From Sphaerolaimus hirsutus (taxonomy: Eukaryota; Nematoda; Chromadorea; Monhysterida; Sphaerolaimidae), in the NCBI GenBank assembly GCA_964036195.1, contig OZ038457.1, forward strand, positions 23,153,147 through 23,217,146: DNA of 64,000 bases, read 5' to 3'. Within the stretch, counting starts at the first letter, position 1. The number at the start of each line of letters is the position of its first letter. The position numbers and the translations under genes were made by a program. Positions 50,301 through 59,556 of the stretch are shown here, one piece after another. The notes under the pieces were generated by a model that worked only from the letters and a program-made list of their open reading frames with translations, was not told the origin of the DNA and searched no databases.

Positions 50301-53300
50301 AAATTGAATATTGTTGATCAGTCACACTACCACGCAGAATAGTTTAGACTTTTTCGCTGCATCATTAACCGACGGTGAGAGCATGTAATGTGTTGAAAAA
50401 TGCAAACTTTTATCCTGATGGCATATGGCATTCCTCATTGTAAAATACCGTATTTGCTTGAATAATCCCTCTGGGGGATTATTGTTTCGTCAGACTTTTT
50501 TGAGTGGGGAACTAATCGAGGGGGGGGATTATTCAAGGGGGAATTATTATTTCGTCAGCAATTTCAACCATATTTCTATCAACTTATTTGATGAAATATG
50601 CTTTATTCACACAAAAACGTGCCATTTTTGTTCAAATTGGGCACAATAAATTGAGCAAATGTCTTAACGGGGGGATTATTCGAGAGGGGAATTATTATTT
50701 CCTCACTCGTCTTACAGGGAGGAATTATTCCAAGGGGGGGACTATTCAAGCAAATACGGTATTGGTTCCATATAAGGTATTTTACACTTGTAGGTAAAGT
50801 CGGCAGACATATCGCCCTACAAACATTTGCGTCAATCTCTCCAGTGGAGAGTGCATGACGGCATTAGGTATTGTGACGCAATATTTTAACCATTGGAATA
50901 GATCGGGTCACGTATGAAAACTTGGCCCTTATCCCAGTTACCAGTTGCGTATTATACAAATGAGAGTGAAAACTGAAAGTTAGCTAAAAATTGTTCAAAT
51001 TTACTTCGCTTTGCCAATTTCCACCTTCATAATCGCTATTTTTGTTTATATACATGGTTATATAGCTATTGTGAGCTATCTTATTCATATTAATAGCGGA
51101 TTTCGAAATTTTGGCCGGCTGCCAAGTTCTCTTCTGTTGGAAAATAAATGAACGAATGAACGAGCCAACGAATGAAAAATAAAATAAAAACCAAAACGGT
51201 AGTTTGAACGGTAAAACGGTAGTTTGAACGGTCAAATTCTTTACGAGCAACGTTGAAAATGTAGATAACTAGGGCGTGGCACGCACGGACGCAGTGAAAC
51301 GTCCATTTTTCTTTCAATATGATTTTCTTTTTCAATTTCTAGCGTCCGCGTGGGACACAAGTTTCGTTGTTCGCTCTATTCACGAGCGAATTCTAACTCT
51401 CCGATTTTGTAGGGTGAAATGTCCGCCGACTTTATCTATTTGGATATTTGCCAAAGCTGGAGATTGAAATTGAAAACAGACCGAAGTGTCTACGCAGATG
51501 CGACAGGCAGCATGGTGGGCATCCCCTTGTTCAAGCGGTTCTTCGGCTGGCCCGACACCTACCTGATGGTGGTGGGGCTGCTGTCGACCATCGCGCAGAT
51601 CATCCCGGTGCCAATCCCGGACCCTGTAAAAGGCCCTGTAAAATGTGAAATGTCATGCAAAGTGTCAAAAGTCATGGAAAATGCCCCGCAAAATGGCAAC
51701 CGAGTTCCATTTTGCAAGGCATTTTACATGACTTTTGACACTTTGCATGACATTTGACATTTTACAGGGCATTTTACAGGGTCTGAGAGTGCCCCCCGAT
51801 CGCATTCGTCCGCACCGACTGGCACATGTACCGGGATGTCGCAACTGCGGCCGCAAGGCATATGGTTCACCAGCGCTGGTCAAAAATTTGAAAAAATTTT
51901 TTAGAAAATTCTGAATTCTAATTGTATTCTGATTCCATTTTACAAGCATGTCAGATCAATTTGCTGAATGCCATTTCAAATATAAAGTAGAAAAGGGTGT
52001 AAAGTTGTTCCGTACAGTTAACACTCTGCACCCATGACACTTCACAAATTTGTCCGATATTTTATACCGTATTACCTCGAAATACCCCCATTGGGTTTTT
52101 TTATTTCGTCAGCAAAATTTGAGGGGGGGGTAATTCGAGGGGGCTTATTCGAGGGAGGGGGGTTATTGTTTCGTCAGAACTTTTCGTAAGGATCGTAGTA
52201 AATAGTAGGCATTTGCTTACCCAAAACAAGTAATAAATGTGTCCAAACAGGATATATTTGGACATAAAAACGTAGATATAATAGCTACACAAACACAAAT
52301 GTGTAGCTGCGATGCAAATTAGCAGTAATAAATAGGTACATAATGTACATTGCATACATGATGTACATCATTCCGGGGGGGGGGGGTATTTATTATTTAC
52401 CCAGCACGTTTTGAGGGGGGGGGGTAATTCAAGGGGGGGGGTGATTTGAGGTAATGCGGTATTTTGAAAGCCGCTGGACCGGCCACTGAACTCTGAGCGC
52501 GTGCAATATAAAAATGTCCAGCGTGGGTGAAAACTGGCGCCTACGCGGCTGCAACTGCGACGGACATGTATTTAGCCGCCGTTCTGGGCATGTTCGACGG
52601 GATCACCATGCCCGCTCTGATCTCCTTCGGAAACAAGCAGTTCGGCCCTCAGGAGGTAAGCTACCCCTGGCGCCAGTCCCACACCCTGTAAAGTGTAAAG
52701 TAAGGTGTCAAATGTCAGGTAAAATCTCATAGGTAAGTTCAGTAATAACATCTTTTTTCAATGAACACTTTGCATGACATTTGGGTGCGGTACTAAACAC
52801 TGATACTTAACACTTTACGGGGTGCGGGACTGTCCCCTGGCCACCTCACTGCGGCCAATTCTAGATATTTTACCCTTTGTTTAGACATCTTTAAACTCGT
52901 GCTGGTTTTTCCATTGCAGATGGGTAGATTCATGACATCAGGTGCGTTTGGTTTACTTTTTCGCAGCATTATAATCTGGGATGAAATTTACCACATCCAA
53001 TTTAGATATTTATATTTTTGTGTAGTTTCGGTAAATTTTATCTGATATTATATATAGCAGGATGTTCCGACCATAGCTGGGTCGTTTAGTGTCGGGCCTA
53101 CATTCAACATTTAGTGCTAGCCGTGCACTCTGTGAAATGTTATGTGAATTGTAAAATGTAAAATGTGCAGTAACATTTATTTTCACTGAAAATGTGCCAC
53201 TCTACATTACATTTTACATGGTGTACTGCGAGCTAGCCTCTGAACAGTTAATATAACACGTCACAAAATTTTGTGCAGGCATGCTTCTGAGCCAGTTGGT

Positions 53301-54368
53301 GGCGAAGGGTATGCACAGTTTCATTTTGCAACCGCTCTACCTCGGCACCGTGGACACGTTCCCCGGCTGCTACCTGCTAGTCACTGCCGGCACACAGGTC
53401 ACTTTTGATATCTATCTCACTGTTGCGCCTACACACACTACGTTGTCGTCGAAAACTCACAAATCAGCTTCAAACGCATTTGAGTTTTCTAGAACGCCAT
53501 TTTTCATCTCTGTCAACTGTAGTTGACGGAGAGCACGTTCCGGTGAACTCAGACGCGTTCAAAGATGAGTGATGAATTTTCGAAATTTCGGTTGAAAACA
53601 CTAGCATAGAGTGCCGAATGTGTGACGTCCAAATGATAAAGCCGGAGTTACAGCATAACGACAAATAGCAGCTGAAGCGGCAAATTCAGTTTAGACAAAT
53701 GACAAAAACTCGAGAACGCTTAGCGATATCCATCCCCAAATTGAGATGATGAAAGCACTAACCGATATCTACATCGTGTCCAAAAATTATTTAAAAAGCT
53801 CCAGTAGTTTTAGAAATATAAATTTCGCTATTTGTCAACAATTCCAATGAGAAATTTTGCCGACAAATAGCGAAATTTTTAATTTTGATTTATATCTGGA
53901 TTTATATTTCCCACTGGAGCTTTTCAGATCATTTTTGGACACGATGTAGATACCGGTTAGTGCTTTCAACATCTCAATTTGGGGATGGATATCCCTACAC
54001 ATTCTCGAGTATTTGTAATTTGTCACCACTGAATTTGTCGCTTCAGCTCCCATTTGTCATTGTGCTGTAACTCCAGCTTAACGTGCCTCTAAACACAGGT
54101 GCTCACGCTTCTGGTGGTGCTGGCCATCCATGTGATAGCCAAGCGCGACCACCGCATCCATGCGGCAGATGCGGGCAACCGCATGGAGCAACCGCACGCG
54201 TCAGACACGGGCGACCGCATGGAACAACTGGATGCAGCAGCCACGATGGCAGATGCAGACGCGACGCCCGCAGACGCGGCCACCATGCCGCCAGCAGAGG
54301 CTGCAGCAGCGGTGGCAGCTGTGAGTGCTGTGCAGCGACGGACTGTGGAACTCAATGGCGTGGCGTGA
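44280..54368 (+). CDS. SLC46: SLC46-family (PCFT-like) major facilitator transporter, 14 coding segments
   Basis: Multi-pass membrane transporter of the family that includes proton-coupled folate transporters; the actual substrate cannot be read from sequence. Segments: 44280-44399, 44714-44749, 44823-44946, 45861-46011, 46100-46183, 47295-47501, 49526-49725, 50206-50292, 51507-51607, 51790-51830, 52571-52655, 52920-52941, 53279-53397, 54099-54368. Together 1647 bases, one open frame, about 548 aa. Family marks: N-terminal SVEPISAMAFVAQSLF; MFS motif A LLGSHSDKYGRQMRIV; GGPPMVPISGHSFLADSITD; central loop then RPGHKRLLMLLSISIFCSFA; PLSW after TM7; YLAAVLGMFDGITMPALISF; last helix VLTLLVVLAIHVIAKRD and an Ala/Asp-rich tail. 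AATAAA at 54438 is a fitting polyadenylation signal. The junctions at 51607/51790 and 51830/52571 are transposon-made. Confidence 0.9.
44714..44749 (+). CDS. SLC46: Transporter exon 2 (36 bp)
   Basis: Acceptor atttcacag, strong donor cca|gtacgt, 12 codons AMRTKLERTYYP. Chosen because both neighbours need phase 0; the longer reading in this interval runs into a wrong phase. Confidence 0.7.
44823..44946 (+). CDS. SLC46: Transporter exon 3 (TM2)
   Basis: Acceptor cacattcag, donor tttag|gtcagt, phase 1 out. Codes for IDGSLQKRVTAWNIFADIPG and IPISLLSSALLG, the helix leading into motif A. Confidence 0.85.
45437..45546. mobile_element. 110-bp hAT-type miniature element, GGCGCC arms
   Basis: Ends TAGTGATGGAAAAAGCGCCA and GGCGCTTTTCCATCACTA; perfect 8-bp duplication GTAATGAG (45429-45436, 45547-45554). 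It lies in a transporter intron and shows the minimal form: two arms and no core. Confidence 0.92.
45600..45839. mobile_element. GTGAAAACT palindromic miniature element
   Basis: Ends CTACACACACTAGTTTTCAT and GTGAAAACTAGTGTGTGTAG; inside are ATGGCGACATGGCGAC and an AT-rich centre. It ends about 20 bases before a transporter acceptor. Confidence 0.8.
45861..46011 (+). CDS. SLC46: Transporter exon 4 (MFS motif A, TM3)
   Basis: Acceptor acacccag, donor gacgt|gtgagt. Codes for GSHSDKYGRQMRIVVCLVGD, the G-x-x-x-D-K-x-G-R motif A, and two hydrophobic segments ending GFWIVDV. Confidence 0.9.
46100..46183 (+). CDS. SLC46: Transporter exon 5 (TM4)
   Basis: Acceptor cacacgcag, donor gtcag|gtgtgt. Codes for AGGPPMVPISGHSFLADSIT and DRELVVV. 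The G-G....S-x-x-A-D segment is conserved in SLC46. Confidence 0.85.
46203..46523. mobile_element. TA-flanked miniature element (CCGTATT family)
   Basis: Inverse ends CCGTATTTCCTCGAAGTACC and GAGTATTTCGAGGAAATACG in a transporter intron. Confidence 0.8.
47295..47501 (+). CDS. SLC46: Transporter exon 6 (TM5-TM6)
   Basis: Acceptor ctgctcgcag, donor ggcaa|gtatgg, phase 2 both sides. Codes for GWNQGGRLVGQLVGMGVVAL, SIPYWLLVAMLMLVWPLLW and the start of the central loop. Confidence 0.87.
48122..48919. mobile_element. hAT-type element with AAGTGT arms
   Basis: Ends CAGAGTTGCGAAAGTGTATT and CCGGTATTTTAACAACTCTG; perfect 8-bp duplication GTAATTAC (48114-48121, 48920-48927). Relative of 43494-44171 in which the arm repeat is AAGTGT instead of AAGCGT. 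Confidence 0.92.
48955..49103. mobile_element. TA-flanked miniature element (CCGTATT family)
   Basis: Inverse ends CCGTATTGCCTTGAAATAAA and GTAATTCGAGGAAATACGG; nearly all of it folds back. Confidence 0.8.
49526..49725 (+). CDS. SLC46: Transporter exon 7 (central loop, TM7)
   Basis: Acceptor aaaatgcag, donor caaa|gtgagt. Codes for the polar loop QLDGATASEKPSQDKWYQII then KKRPGHKRLLMLLSISIFCS, the R-P-x-x-R/K hinge before TM7 seen throughout SLC46. Confidence 0.85.
49955..50165. mobile_element. TA-flanked miniature element (CCGTATT family)
   Basis: Inverse ends C[CG]TATTTCCTCGAATTACC and GGTATTTCGAGGAAATACGG; ends 40 bases before the transporter acceptor at 50205. Confidence 0.8.
50206..50292 (+). 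CDS. SLC46: Transporter exon 8
   Basis: Acceptor gacgtgcag, donor ctag|gtttga, phase 1 both sides. Codes for TMGVYTMQRPLSWQPDQFAK; PLSW matches the P-L-x-W family landmark. Confidence 0.87.
50448..50759. mobile_element. TA-flanked miniature element, CTTGAATAA variant
   Basis: Inverse ends CCGTATTTGCTTGAATAATC and GACTATTCAAGCAAATACGG: same first seven bases as the family, with a changed subterminal motif. Confidence 0.8.
51507..51607 (+). CDS. SLC46: Transporter exon 9 (TM8)
   Basis: Acceptor gcgacag. Codes for GIPLFKRFFGWPDTYLMVVG and LLSTIAQIIP. It ends ATCCCG|GTGCCAATCCC, the first bases of a family A introner. Confidence 0.88.
51608..51795 (+). mobile_element. Introner, family A, in the transporter coding sequence
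   Basis: 188-bp foldback with ends GTGCCAATCCCGGACCCTGT and ACAGGGTCTGAGAGTGCCCC, flanked by CCG on both sides (51605-51607, 51796-51798). It separates codons ATC-CCG and ATC-GCA inside a membrane helix. GT is at the 5' edge; the nearest usable AG is tctgagAG at 51789. Confidence 0.88.
51790..51830 (+). CDS. SLC46: Transporter segment 10 (TM9 first part)
   Basis: With acceptor tctgagag it adds Cys-Pro-Pro and then IAFVRTDWHMY; removing the element at its CCG duplication would start at 51799 without these three residues. The frame is the same. It ends at the 7-bp repeat ACATGTA. Confidence 0.7.
51831..52563. mobile_element. Inverted-repeat element with 7-bp duplication inside the transporter frame
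   Basis: Flanked by ACATGTA (51824-51830, 52564-52570). Inverse ends of about 45 bp: the left contains TCGCAACTGCGGCCGC..AGGC and the right reads, in reverse, TCGCAGTTGCAGCCGC..AGGC, continuing to CAGCGCTGG/CACGCTGG. A TA-flanked element (52066-52459) is nested inside. Leaving out the element and one ACATGTA joins W-H-M-Y to L-A-A-V in frame. Confidence 0.85.
52066..52459. mobile_element. TA-flanked miniature element (CCGTATT family), nested
   Basis: Inverse ends CCGTATTACCTCGAAATACC and TTTGAGGTAATGCGG inside the 733-bp inverted-repeat element. Confidence 0.78.
52571..52655 (+). CDS. SLC46: Transporter segment 11 (TM9-TM10)
   Basis: Joined after ACATGTA, codon TA|T gives YLAAVLGMFDGITMPALISF then GNKQFGPQE; donor caggag|gtaagc. 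No canonical acceptor gives this frame together with a canonical donor of the previous segment. Confidence 0.75.
52670..52836. mobile_element. Introner-like element, family A, in a transporter intron
   Basis: CTG on both sides (52667-52669, 52837-52839); ends GCGCCAGTCCCACACCCTGT and ACGGGGTGCGGGACTGTCCC. It begins 14 bases after a normal gtaagc donor, so here it is a guest in an intron. Confidence 0.85.
52920..52941 (+). CDS. SLC46: Transporter exon 12 (22-bp microexon)
   Basis: Acceptor ccattgcag, donor catcag|gtgcgt. Codes for MGRFMTS. With the preceding QFGPQE it forms the conserved V-x-x-x-E-x-G-x-x-F turn after TM10. Confidence 0.78.
53118..53238. repeat. Diverged family A foldback in a transporter intron
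   Basis: Ends GCTAGCCGTGCACTCTGTGA and CATGGTGTACTGCGAGCTAG, with TGTAAAATG and CATTTTACA inside. The core matches family A but the termini are changed. Confidence 0.5.
53279..53397 (+). CDS. SLC46: Transporter exon 13 (TM11, TM12 start)
   Basis: Acceptor ttttgtgcag, donor acacag|gtcact. Codes for MLLSQLVAKGMHSFILQPLY and FPGCYLLVTAG. Confidence 0.85.
53638..54085. mobile_element. Palindromic element, AGCCGGAGTTACAGC family
   Basis: Ends AAGCCGGAGTTACAGCATAA and TGTGCTGTAACTCCAGCTTA; inside are gacaaatagcagctgaag and its inverse. A second copy runs from 55316 to about 56893 and is interrupted by other elements. It lies just before the transporter acceptor at 54098. Confidence 0.7.
54099..54368 (+). 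CDS. SLC46: Transporter exon 14 (TM12, C-terminal tail)
   Basis: Acceptor taaacacag. Codes for VLTLLVVLAIHVIAKRDHRI and a tail with two G-x-R-M-E-Q repeats and many Ala; stop TGA at 54366. AATAAA follows about 70 bases later. Confidence 0.87.
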   Translation: MLTLLVVLAIHVIAKRDHRIHAADAGNRMEQPHASDTGDRMEQLDAAATMADADATPADAATMPPAEAAAAVAAVSAVQRRTVELNGVA

Positions 54369-55315
54369 CTAATTGTGCAATGTGGGATTAGATTTCCCCA
54401 CGGGTGGAAAAGCTAGATCGGTCATGATCTTGTTGAAAATAAATAGAATGTTGATCTGTGTCATATTTCCTTGAAATACCCCCCTCAAAATGGCCACTAT
54501 GAATTTATGAACCTCCCCCTCCAAACATCCCCCAAATTGAGGGTTTTGAAATTCCTCATAGGTACTCAGAATTCAATAAGAGCATAGATGTACATGTGTC
54601 TATAAAGCTCATGCACATGGATAATCAACTGCTGCTTAGTAATGTACATACTCTACACTATATTTGGGTGGGAATATTTCAGGGGGGGGTCACTTTTCCC
54701 CAGCTTGCTCAGACCTGGGGGTATTTCAAGGGGGCTGGGTTAATTCGAGGGGGTGATAATTCTAGGAAATATGGTAAGAGTCTCATACATGATGGTTTTT
54801 GTTACATTTTTCTACATCTGCATATGTTACAAACAACATTAATTAATACTGAAAGTTATAGAAATTTCTGGTAAATAACAAAAAAAACCCTCGAAATACC
54901 CCCCTCACCCTCATTTCACCCCCTCAAAATTTCCACTCTGAAAAAAATGAAACCCCACGGGGTTATTCGAGGAAATACAGTAGTTACGTTTTGTACTTTT
55001 CCTCTTGTGTAAACATTGTTTCGAAGGCAGGAAACTGTCATTTGCATTCTTTAACCGCACACCATTCTGCGGCCTGACTGCCTCGTGTGTTTGAACTTCG
55101 ATCAACTTAACACTAATGCCAACACACACTAGTTTACCAACATGAAATGCTCGACAATTTTGGTAAACTGTTTTGACAAAACAGTACAAAACACTGAACA
55201 CAGTTGTACAGTGTTTCAAACTGTTTTGTGAAACGGTTTACCAAAATGGTCGAGCATTTCATGTTGGTAAACTATTTAGTGTGTGTGCCGTATTTAGTGT
55301 CTGTGTCGGAATCAG
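54369..55315. other. Region downstream of the transporter, repeats
   Basis: After the polyadenylation signal (AATAAA, 54438-54443) come diverged CCGTATT-family pieces (about 54462-54776 and 54880-54982) and a palindrome with ACACACTAGTTTACCAACATG ends (55120-55285). No gene seen. Confidence 0.55.
54438..54443 (+). promoter_or_regulatory. Polyadenylation signal AATAAA of the transporter
   Basis: Seventy bases after the stop codon on the same strand, no other coding sequence between. Confidence 0.6.
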
Positions 55316-55554
55316 GGTAAAGCCGGGTGACAGCACAATGACAAATAGGAGCTGAGGTGACAAACTCAGTGGCGACAAATTACAAATACTCAGGTATGCT
55401 TAGATATCCATCCCCAAATTGACATGTGGAAAACTATTAACCAATATCAATAACATAGTGTCCAAAAATTATCCAAAACGCTCCAGTTATATTGCACTGC
55501 ACCTCTGAATTATGCAGGTGAACTGCACCGATGGTTCTGTTCAGTGCCCAGTAC

Positions 55555-56518
55555 TAGTGATGTGAAAGCGCCATGGCGCTGGCGCCAAAGCAAAAAGCAC
55601 CATGGCGCTTTTGGCGCTTGGCGCTAAAATGCTCTGGCGCCATTGGCGCTTGGCGCCGTGTTTCCGAAAAGCGCCATGGCGCTTTTGGCGCTTGGCGCTA
55701 CTTTCCAGTGGTGCCATTGGCGCTTGGCGCTACCATTTTTTAAAGCGCCAAAAAAGCGCCAGAGAGTGATAATTGCGCCGCGGTGCTCATGTGCCTCATT
55801 GTCTATTTTCATCAATTTTTGGCTATGTATGTACTTATTTTATATAGGTATTTTACCCAGGTATGTAATTTAGCTATTTTTACCCTGTTATCTCACAGTT
55901 TGCACTTTAAATCTTGAAATATCCAATAGATTGAACCTCTGCAACCCCCAACCCCCAGACAATTTTTCAGTTTCTACCAATTCAGAGAGGCGATAGATAT
56001 ATTTGAACCAATCTTAGACATCGCAAAAAGAAAAAGAAAAAAAGAAAAGAAACGCTAAATGCCAGAATTTAAGAAAGTGATGACGTCACGATGGAGTGTT
56101 TCCTCCCGAAAAATGTACGGTGTAATGTCATCCGAAGTATAGACCCGGTGACCTGACAAGTAAAAACCAATAAGAAACATGTATCATTCTCACTGTTGAG
56201 CAAGAAAATTTATTGATTTCCATTATTTGACCATTTTTGTGTTTTTGGAGGCAATGCAAGTTATTGAATGTGACAAAAGAATAGTACTTTGTCTCACCTG
56301 TGTCCTTAAATGCAATATCATTTTGGCGCTGGCGCCATTGGCGCTTGGCGCCATGGCCCCCTGGCGCCTTTGGCGCTAAGGTCCAGAAAAGCGCCATGGC
56401 GCTTTTGACGCTTGGCGCCATTTGCTGTGGCGCCATTGGCGCTTGGCGCTAGTTCCGGAAAAGCGCCATGGCGCTTTTGGCGCTTGGCGCCAAAAGTCTG
56501 GCGCTTTTTACATCACTA
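55555..56518. mobile_element. hAT-type element with GGCGCTT arms
   Basis: Ends TAGTGATGTGAAAGCGCCAT and GTCTGGCGCTTTTTACATCA..., with perfect 8-bp duplication CCCAGTAC (55547-55554, 56519-56526). The duplication was copied from a GGCACC-arm element that it interrupts, giving an insertion order. Confidence 0.92.
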
Positions 56519-57618
56519 CCCAGTACCCATGTACTGTGCCCCAGTGCTTTTCCATCACTATTTTTACCACATCATTATTTACATTCATATTTTCAGGTCC
56601 GGATAAAAGGAGTGGATGTTCCAGTGGTTCTTAGATATAAATCAAAATTAAAAATTTTGCAATTTGTTGGCAACATTTCTCATCTGGAAATTCTGACAAA
56701 TAATGAAATTTTTATTTTTCATTGGGTATATTTACAGAACCCGTGGGGCTTTTTTAAATTTTTTTGGACACGATGTAGATATCGGTTAGTGCTTTCAACA
56801 TGTCAATTTGGGGATATACATCTCTAAGCATTCGTGAGTATTTGTAATTTGTCGCCACTGAATTTGTCGTTGTGCTGTAACTCCGGCTTAAGTCTGTACC
56901 AGTGATGTTAAAGGCACCGAACTAGGTATATTGCACCGCACCTCTGAATTATGCAGGTGAACTGCACTGATGGTGCCGTTCGGTGCCCAGAACCGGTGTA
57001 CCGTGCCTTGCATTTAAAAAGTTGTCAATTTTTAGAAAATATAATTAAATATCTCAGAAAATCTCTCAAGAAAAAAATATAATTAAATCTCTCTCAAAAA
57101 ATCTGGAAAAAATATAAATAAATATAAATATCAGAATTTAAGAGTTTTTCTGATATTTTTAAAAATCTCAGAAAATCTCTCAAAAAGAAAATATAATTAA
57201 ATCTCTCTAGAAAATCGTGAAAAAATACAAATCTCAGAAAATCTGATATTTTCTGAGATTTTTTTAATAAAAATCTCCCAGCTATAAAGCTTTTCCATCA
57301 CTATTTTTACCATATCGTTATTTACATTAATATTTTCGGCTCCGGATAAAAGGGATGGATATTCGAATGTTTTTTCGCATGTGATAATTCCGGGACCGAC
57401 CAAGTGTAATTCGAGGACAACATTTGATTTTGTTCACATTTGTAAATATGGATATTTTATCTTTATTCAAAAATGAAACACGCTCACAAAATATGTTTTT
57501 ATGGCAGCAGAAAGAGCAAAACTGTTTAAGATGTGAAGAAGAGTAACATCACGCCGAAGTTCAGTACATAAATACAGTACAGATAACATACGAAAAAACT
57601 CAGATGCCATGGTGTATA

Positions 57619-57717
57619 CCGTATTACCTCGAATTATCCCCCCCCTCGAATTAACCCCCCCTCAAATTTTGCTGGCGAAATAATAAACCCCCATGGGGGT
57701 ATTTCGAGGTAATACGG
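57619..57717. mobile_element. 99-bp TA-flanked miniature element (CCGTATT family)
   Basis: Inverse ends CCGTATTACCTCGAATTATC and GGTATTTCGAGGTAATACGG; almost entirely self-complementary, the shortest complete copy in the window. Confidence 0.85.
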
Positions 57718-57828
57718 TAATTCTAAACATGTCGTTGTGCAAAGCGTTCGCTCGCAGCCAACTCAACAAAAACTAGCTATTCTATCCCTGAATCACAATT
57801 GGAATCTGCCATCGAAGTCACGCCCCAG

Positions 57829-57966
57829 GGGGCAGTCCCAGACCCTGTAAATCGTCAAATGTCATGAGGAGTGGCAAAAATCATGTAAAATGCCCTGGAA
57901 TTTTACATGTAAAATCATGTAAAATGCCCTGCAAAAGTGACATTTTACAGGATCTGGTATTGGCAC
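57829..57966. mobile_element. Introner-like element, family A
   Basis: Ends GGGGCAGTCCCAGACCCTGT and ACAGGATCTGGTATTGGCAC; flanks CAG and CCG. Intergenic as far as I can see. Confidence 0.78.
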
Positions 57967-58226
57967 CCGGGCCCCCCGAACCCCCCCCCCCCCCCTCCAT
58001 CTCAAACTACGTCGTGCCTATCGCAATTTTGAATAAATAAAATAATAAATGTGTAGGTATATAAATAGGTAATCTCAAAAGATTTGTCGAGATTCACATC
58101 CGCTGGCTAGGAATATAAAAAATACTGGAATCTGGTATAAATCAATATGTTGCGATATAGATAAATACAGAATAAATAGAACTAACATCAAAGACAATAA
58201 TAATCAAATACAAGTCGTACTTAAAA

Positions 58227-58343
58227 CTACAGCGCAGTAAGTGCATTCTGAAGCGTGAAATCGCTCGGATGCAGTAAATTTGGTTCTTGTGCGTACCCAA
58301 ACTCATAAACTTGCGCAGGCAAAACCGATTTCTGTCTAATTTG
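58227..58343 (-). CDS. Possible terminal coding exon, unknown protein
   Basis: On the minus strand, after acceptor-like ggtggcag at a family A element, a 38-codon frame reads QIRQKSVLPAQVYEFGYAQE PNLLHPSDF and on to ALTAL stop. On the other side of the element a short frame ends SYVRSETSIM (58516 downward). Composition is protein-like, but no family or full gene can be assigned. Confidence 0.3.
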   Translation of the reverse strand, partial: QIRQKSVLPAQVYEFGYAQEPNLLHPSDFTLQNALTAL

Positions 58344-58470
58344 CTGCCACCTGTAACCCTGTAAAATGTCAAATGTCATGCAAATTGTCAAAACTCATAA
58401 AAATGTCAATTTTCCTTTATTTTGTTTACTGGTTGTTTTTGACAATTTTCATGACATTTTACGTGGCCGT
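58344..58470. repeat. Diverged family A introner-like foldback
   Basis: Core ACCCTGTAAAATGTCAAATG and its inverse GACATTTTACGTGGCC; the termini are decayed, so the 3-bp duplication cannot be read. Confidence 0.55.
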
Positions 58471-59128
58471 TTGTCATTCATGATGGAGGTCTCGCTGCGC
58501 ACATACGATTTTGCACGCCTAGTTTTGCACATCGCAGTTTATGAGCTGGCCAAGCACTACTATAATATTCAATGTGATTATTTTGACTCAATTAACAGTA
58601 ATATTGCACTGAACCCACTATCTGAATACAACAGTTTCATCTAAATATTATTCAGCTAAATATGTGCACAATGGTAAAATACTACCTATTTATTTATCGT
58701 GTGACGCGTGAGTGCGATTAATTTATGACTTAAATACGAAAAAAAACATGCAAAACCCGAAATTTCAAAAAATTATCTGATTTGAGTGCAATTGAGATAT
58801 TACCCTATGATGGGAAACCTTAAAAACAAATATCAGACGGATTAATTAGGAATTGTCCTTCAAAATTTCAAAGTTTAAGGAAAATGAATTTTCAAACGAA
58901 AAAGTTATTTGGACCCGCTGACAAATGTTCTCCCATTTCTTTCAAATCGGACCACTTTTGATTTCATGGATAAAATCTTACACGCTTTATAAGTAACACA
59001 GTAATAAACAATTCATAACGGCTACAAATCATAACGGCTAATAACCATATATCTATTTGAACTTTCGGTTAATCAAGACATGTAAACCGTATTACCTCAA
59101 ATAAGCCCCAAGATTGACTTTCTAATTA
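58471..59128. other. AT-rich intergenic sequence, no gene supported
   Basis: A plus-strand frame of 92 codons overlaps the family A core and is not convincing. Otherwise nothing recognised. Confidence 0.4.
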
Positions 59129-59556
59129 CCGTATTTCCTCGAAATACCCCCCCGGGGGTGATTGTTTCATAGTGGTCCCGAGAGGGGGGGGGGTTCGAGG
59201 GGGGGGGGTTATTATTTCGCCAGAAATTTTTTAAAATCCTAGTACAAAATCGTCGTTTCTGATGTACACTCGGGTAGAAAAATGCATGAATAACTGACAT
59301 GTATAGACTCCTGTAGACTAATAGTAGTACGTAGATGGTATGTACACTGTTCTAACGTGATTACGACATTGTTTTAACGTGTGTTCTGCACTACGCAGAA
59401 CACAAACTGCAGTATTTGTCATGTACGTTCTCTTTACACTCAATCTGGGAGGGGGGGTATTTCGAGGGGGGGTGATTGTTTCATAGTGGTCTCGAGAGGG
59501 GGGGGGGTCAAACGAGGGGGGGGGGTATTTCGAGGGGGGTATTTCGAAAAAATACG
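59129..59556. mobile_element. TA-flanked miniature element (CCGTATT family)
   Basis: Inverse ends CCGTATTTCCTCGAAATACC and GGTATTTCGAAAAAATACGG; repeated G-run blocks inside suggest an internal duplication. Confidence 0.78.

Noticed and set aside
51608..51795. Simple intronic MITE with no relation to splicing
   Set aside because: Coding sequence touches the element on both sides with no room for a separate intron, unlike the copies at 12267-12398 and 52670-52836, which do lie inside ordinary introns.
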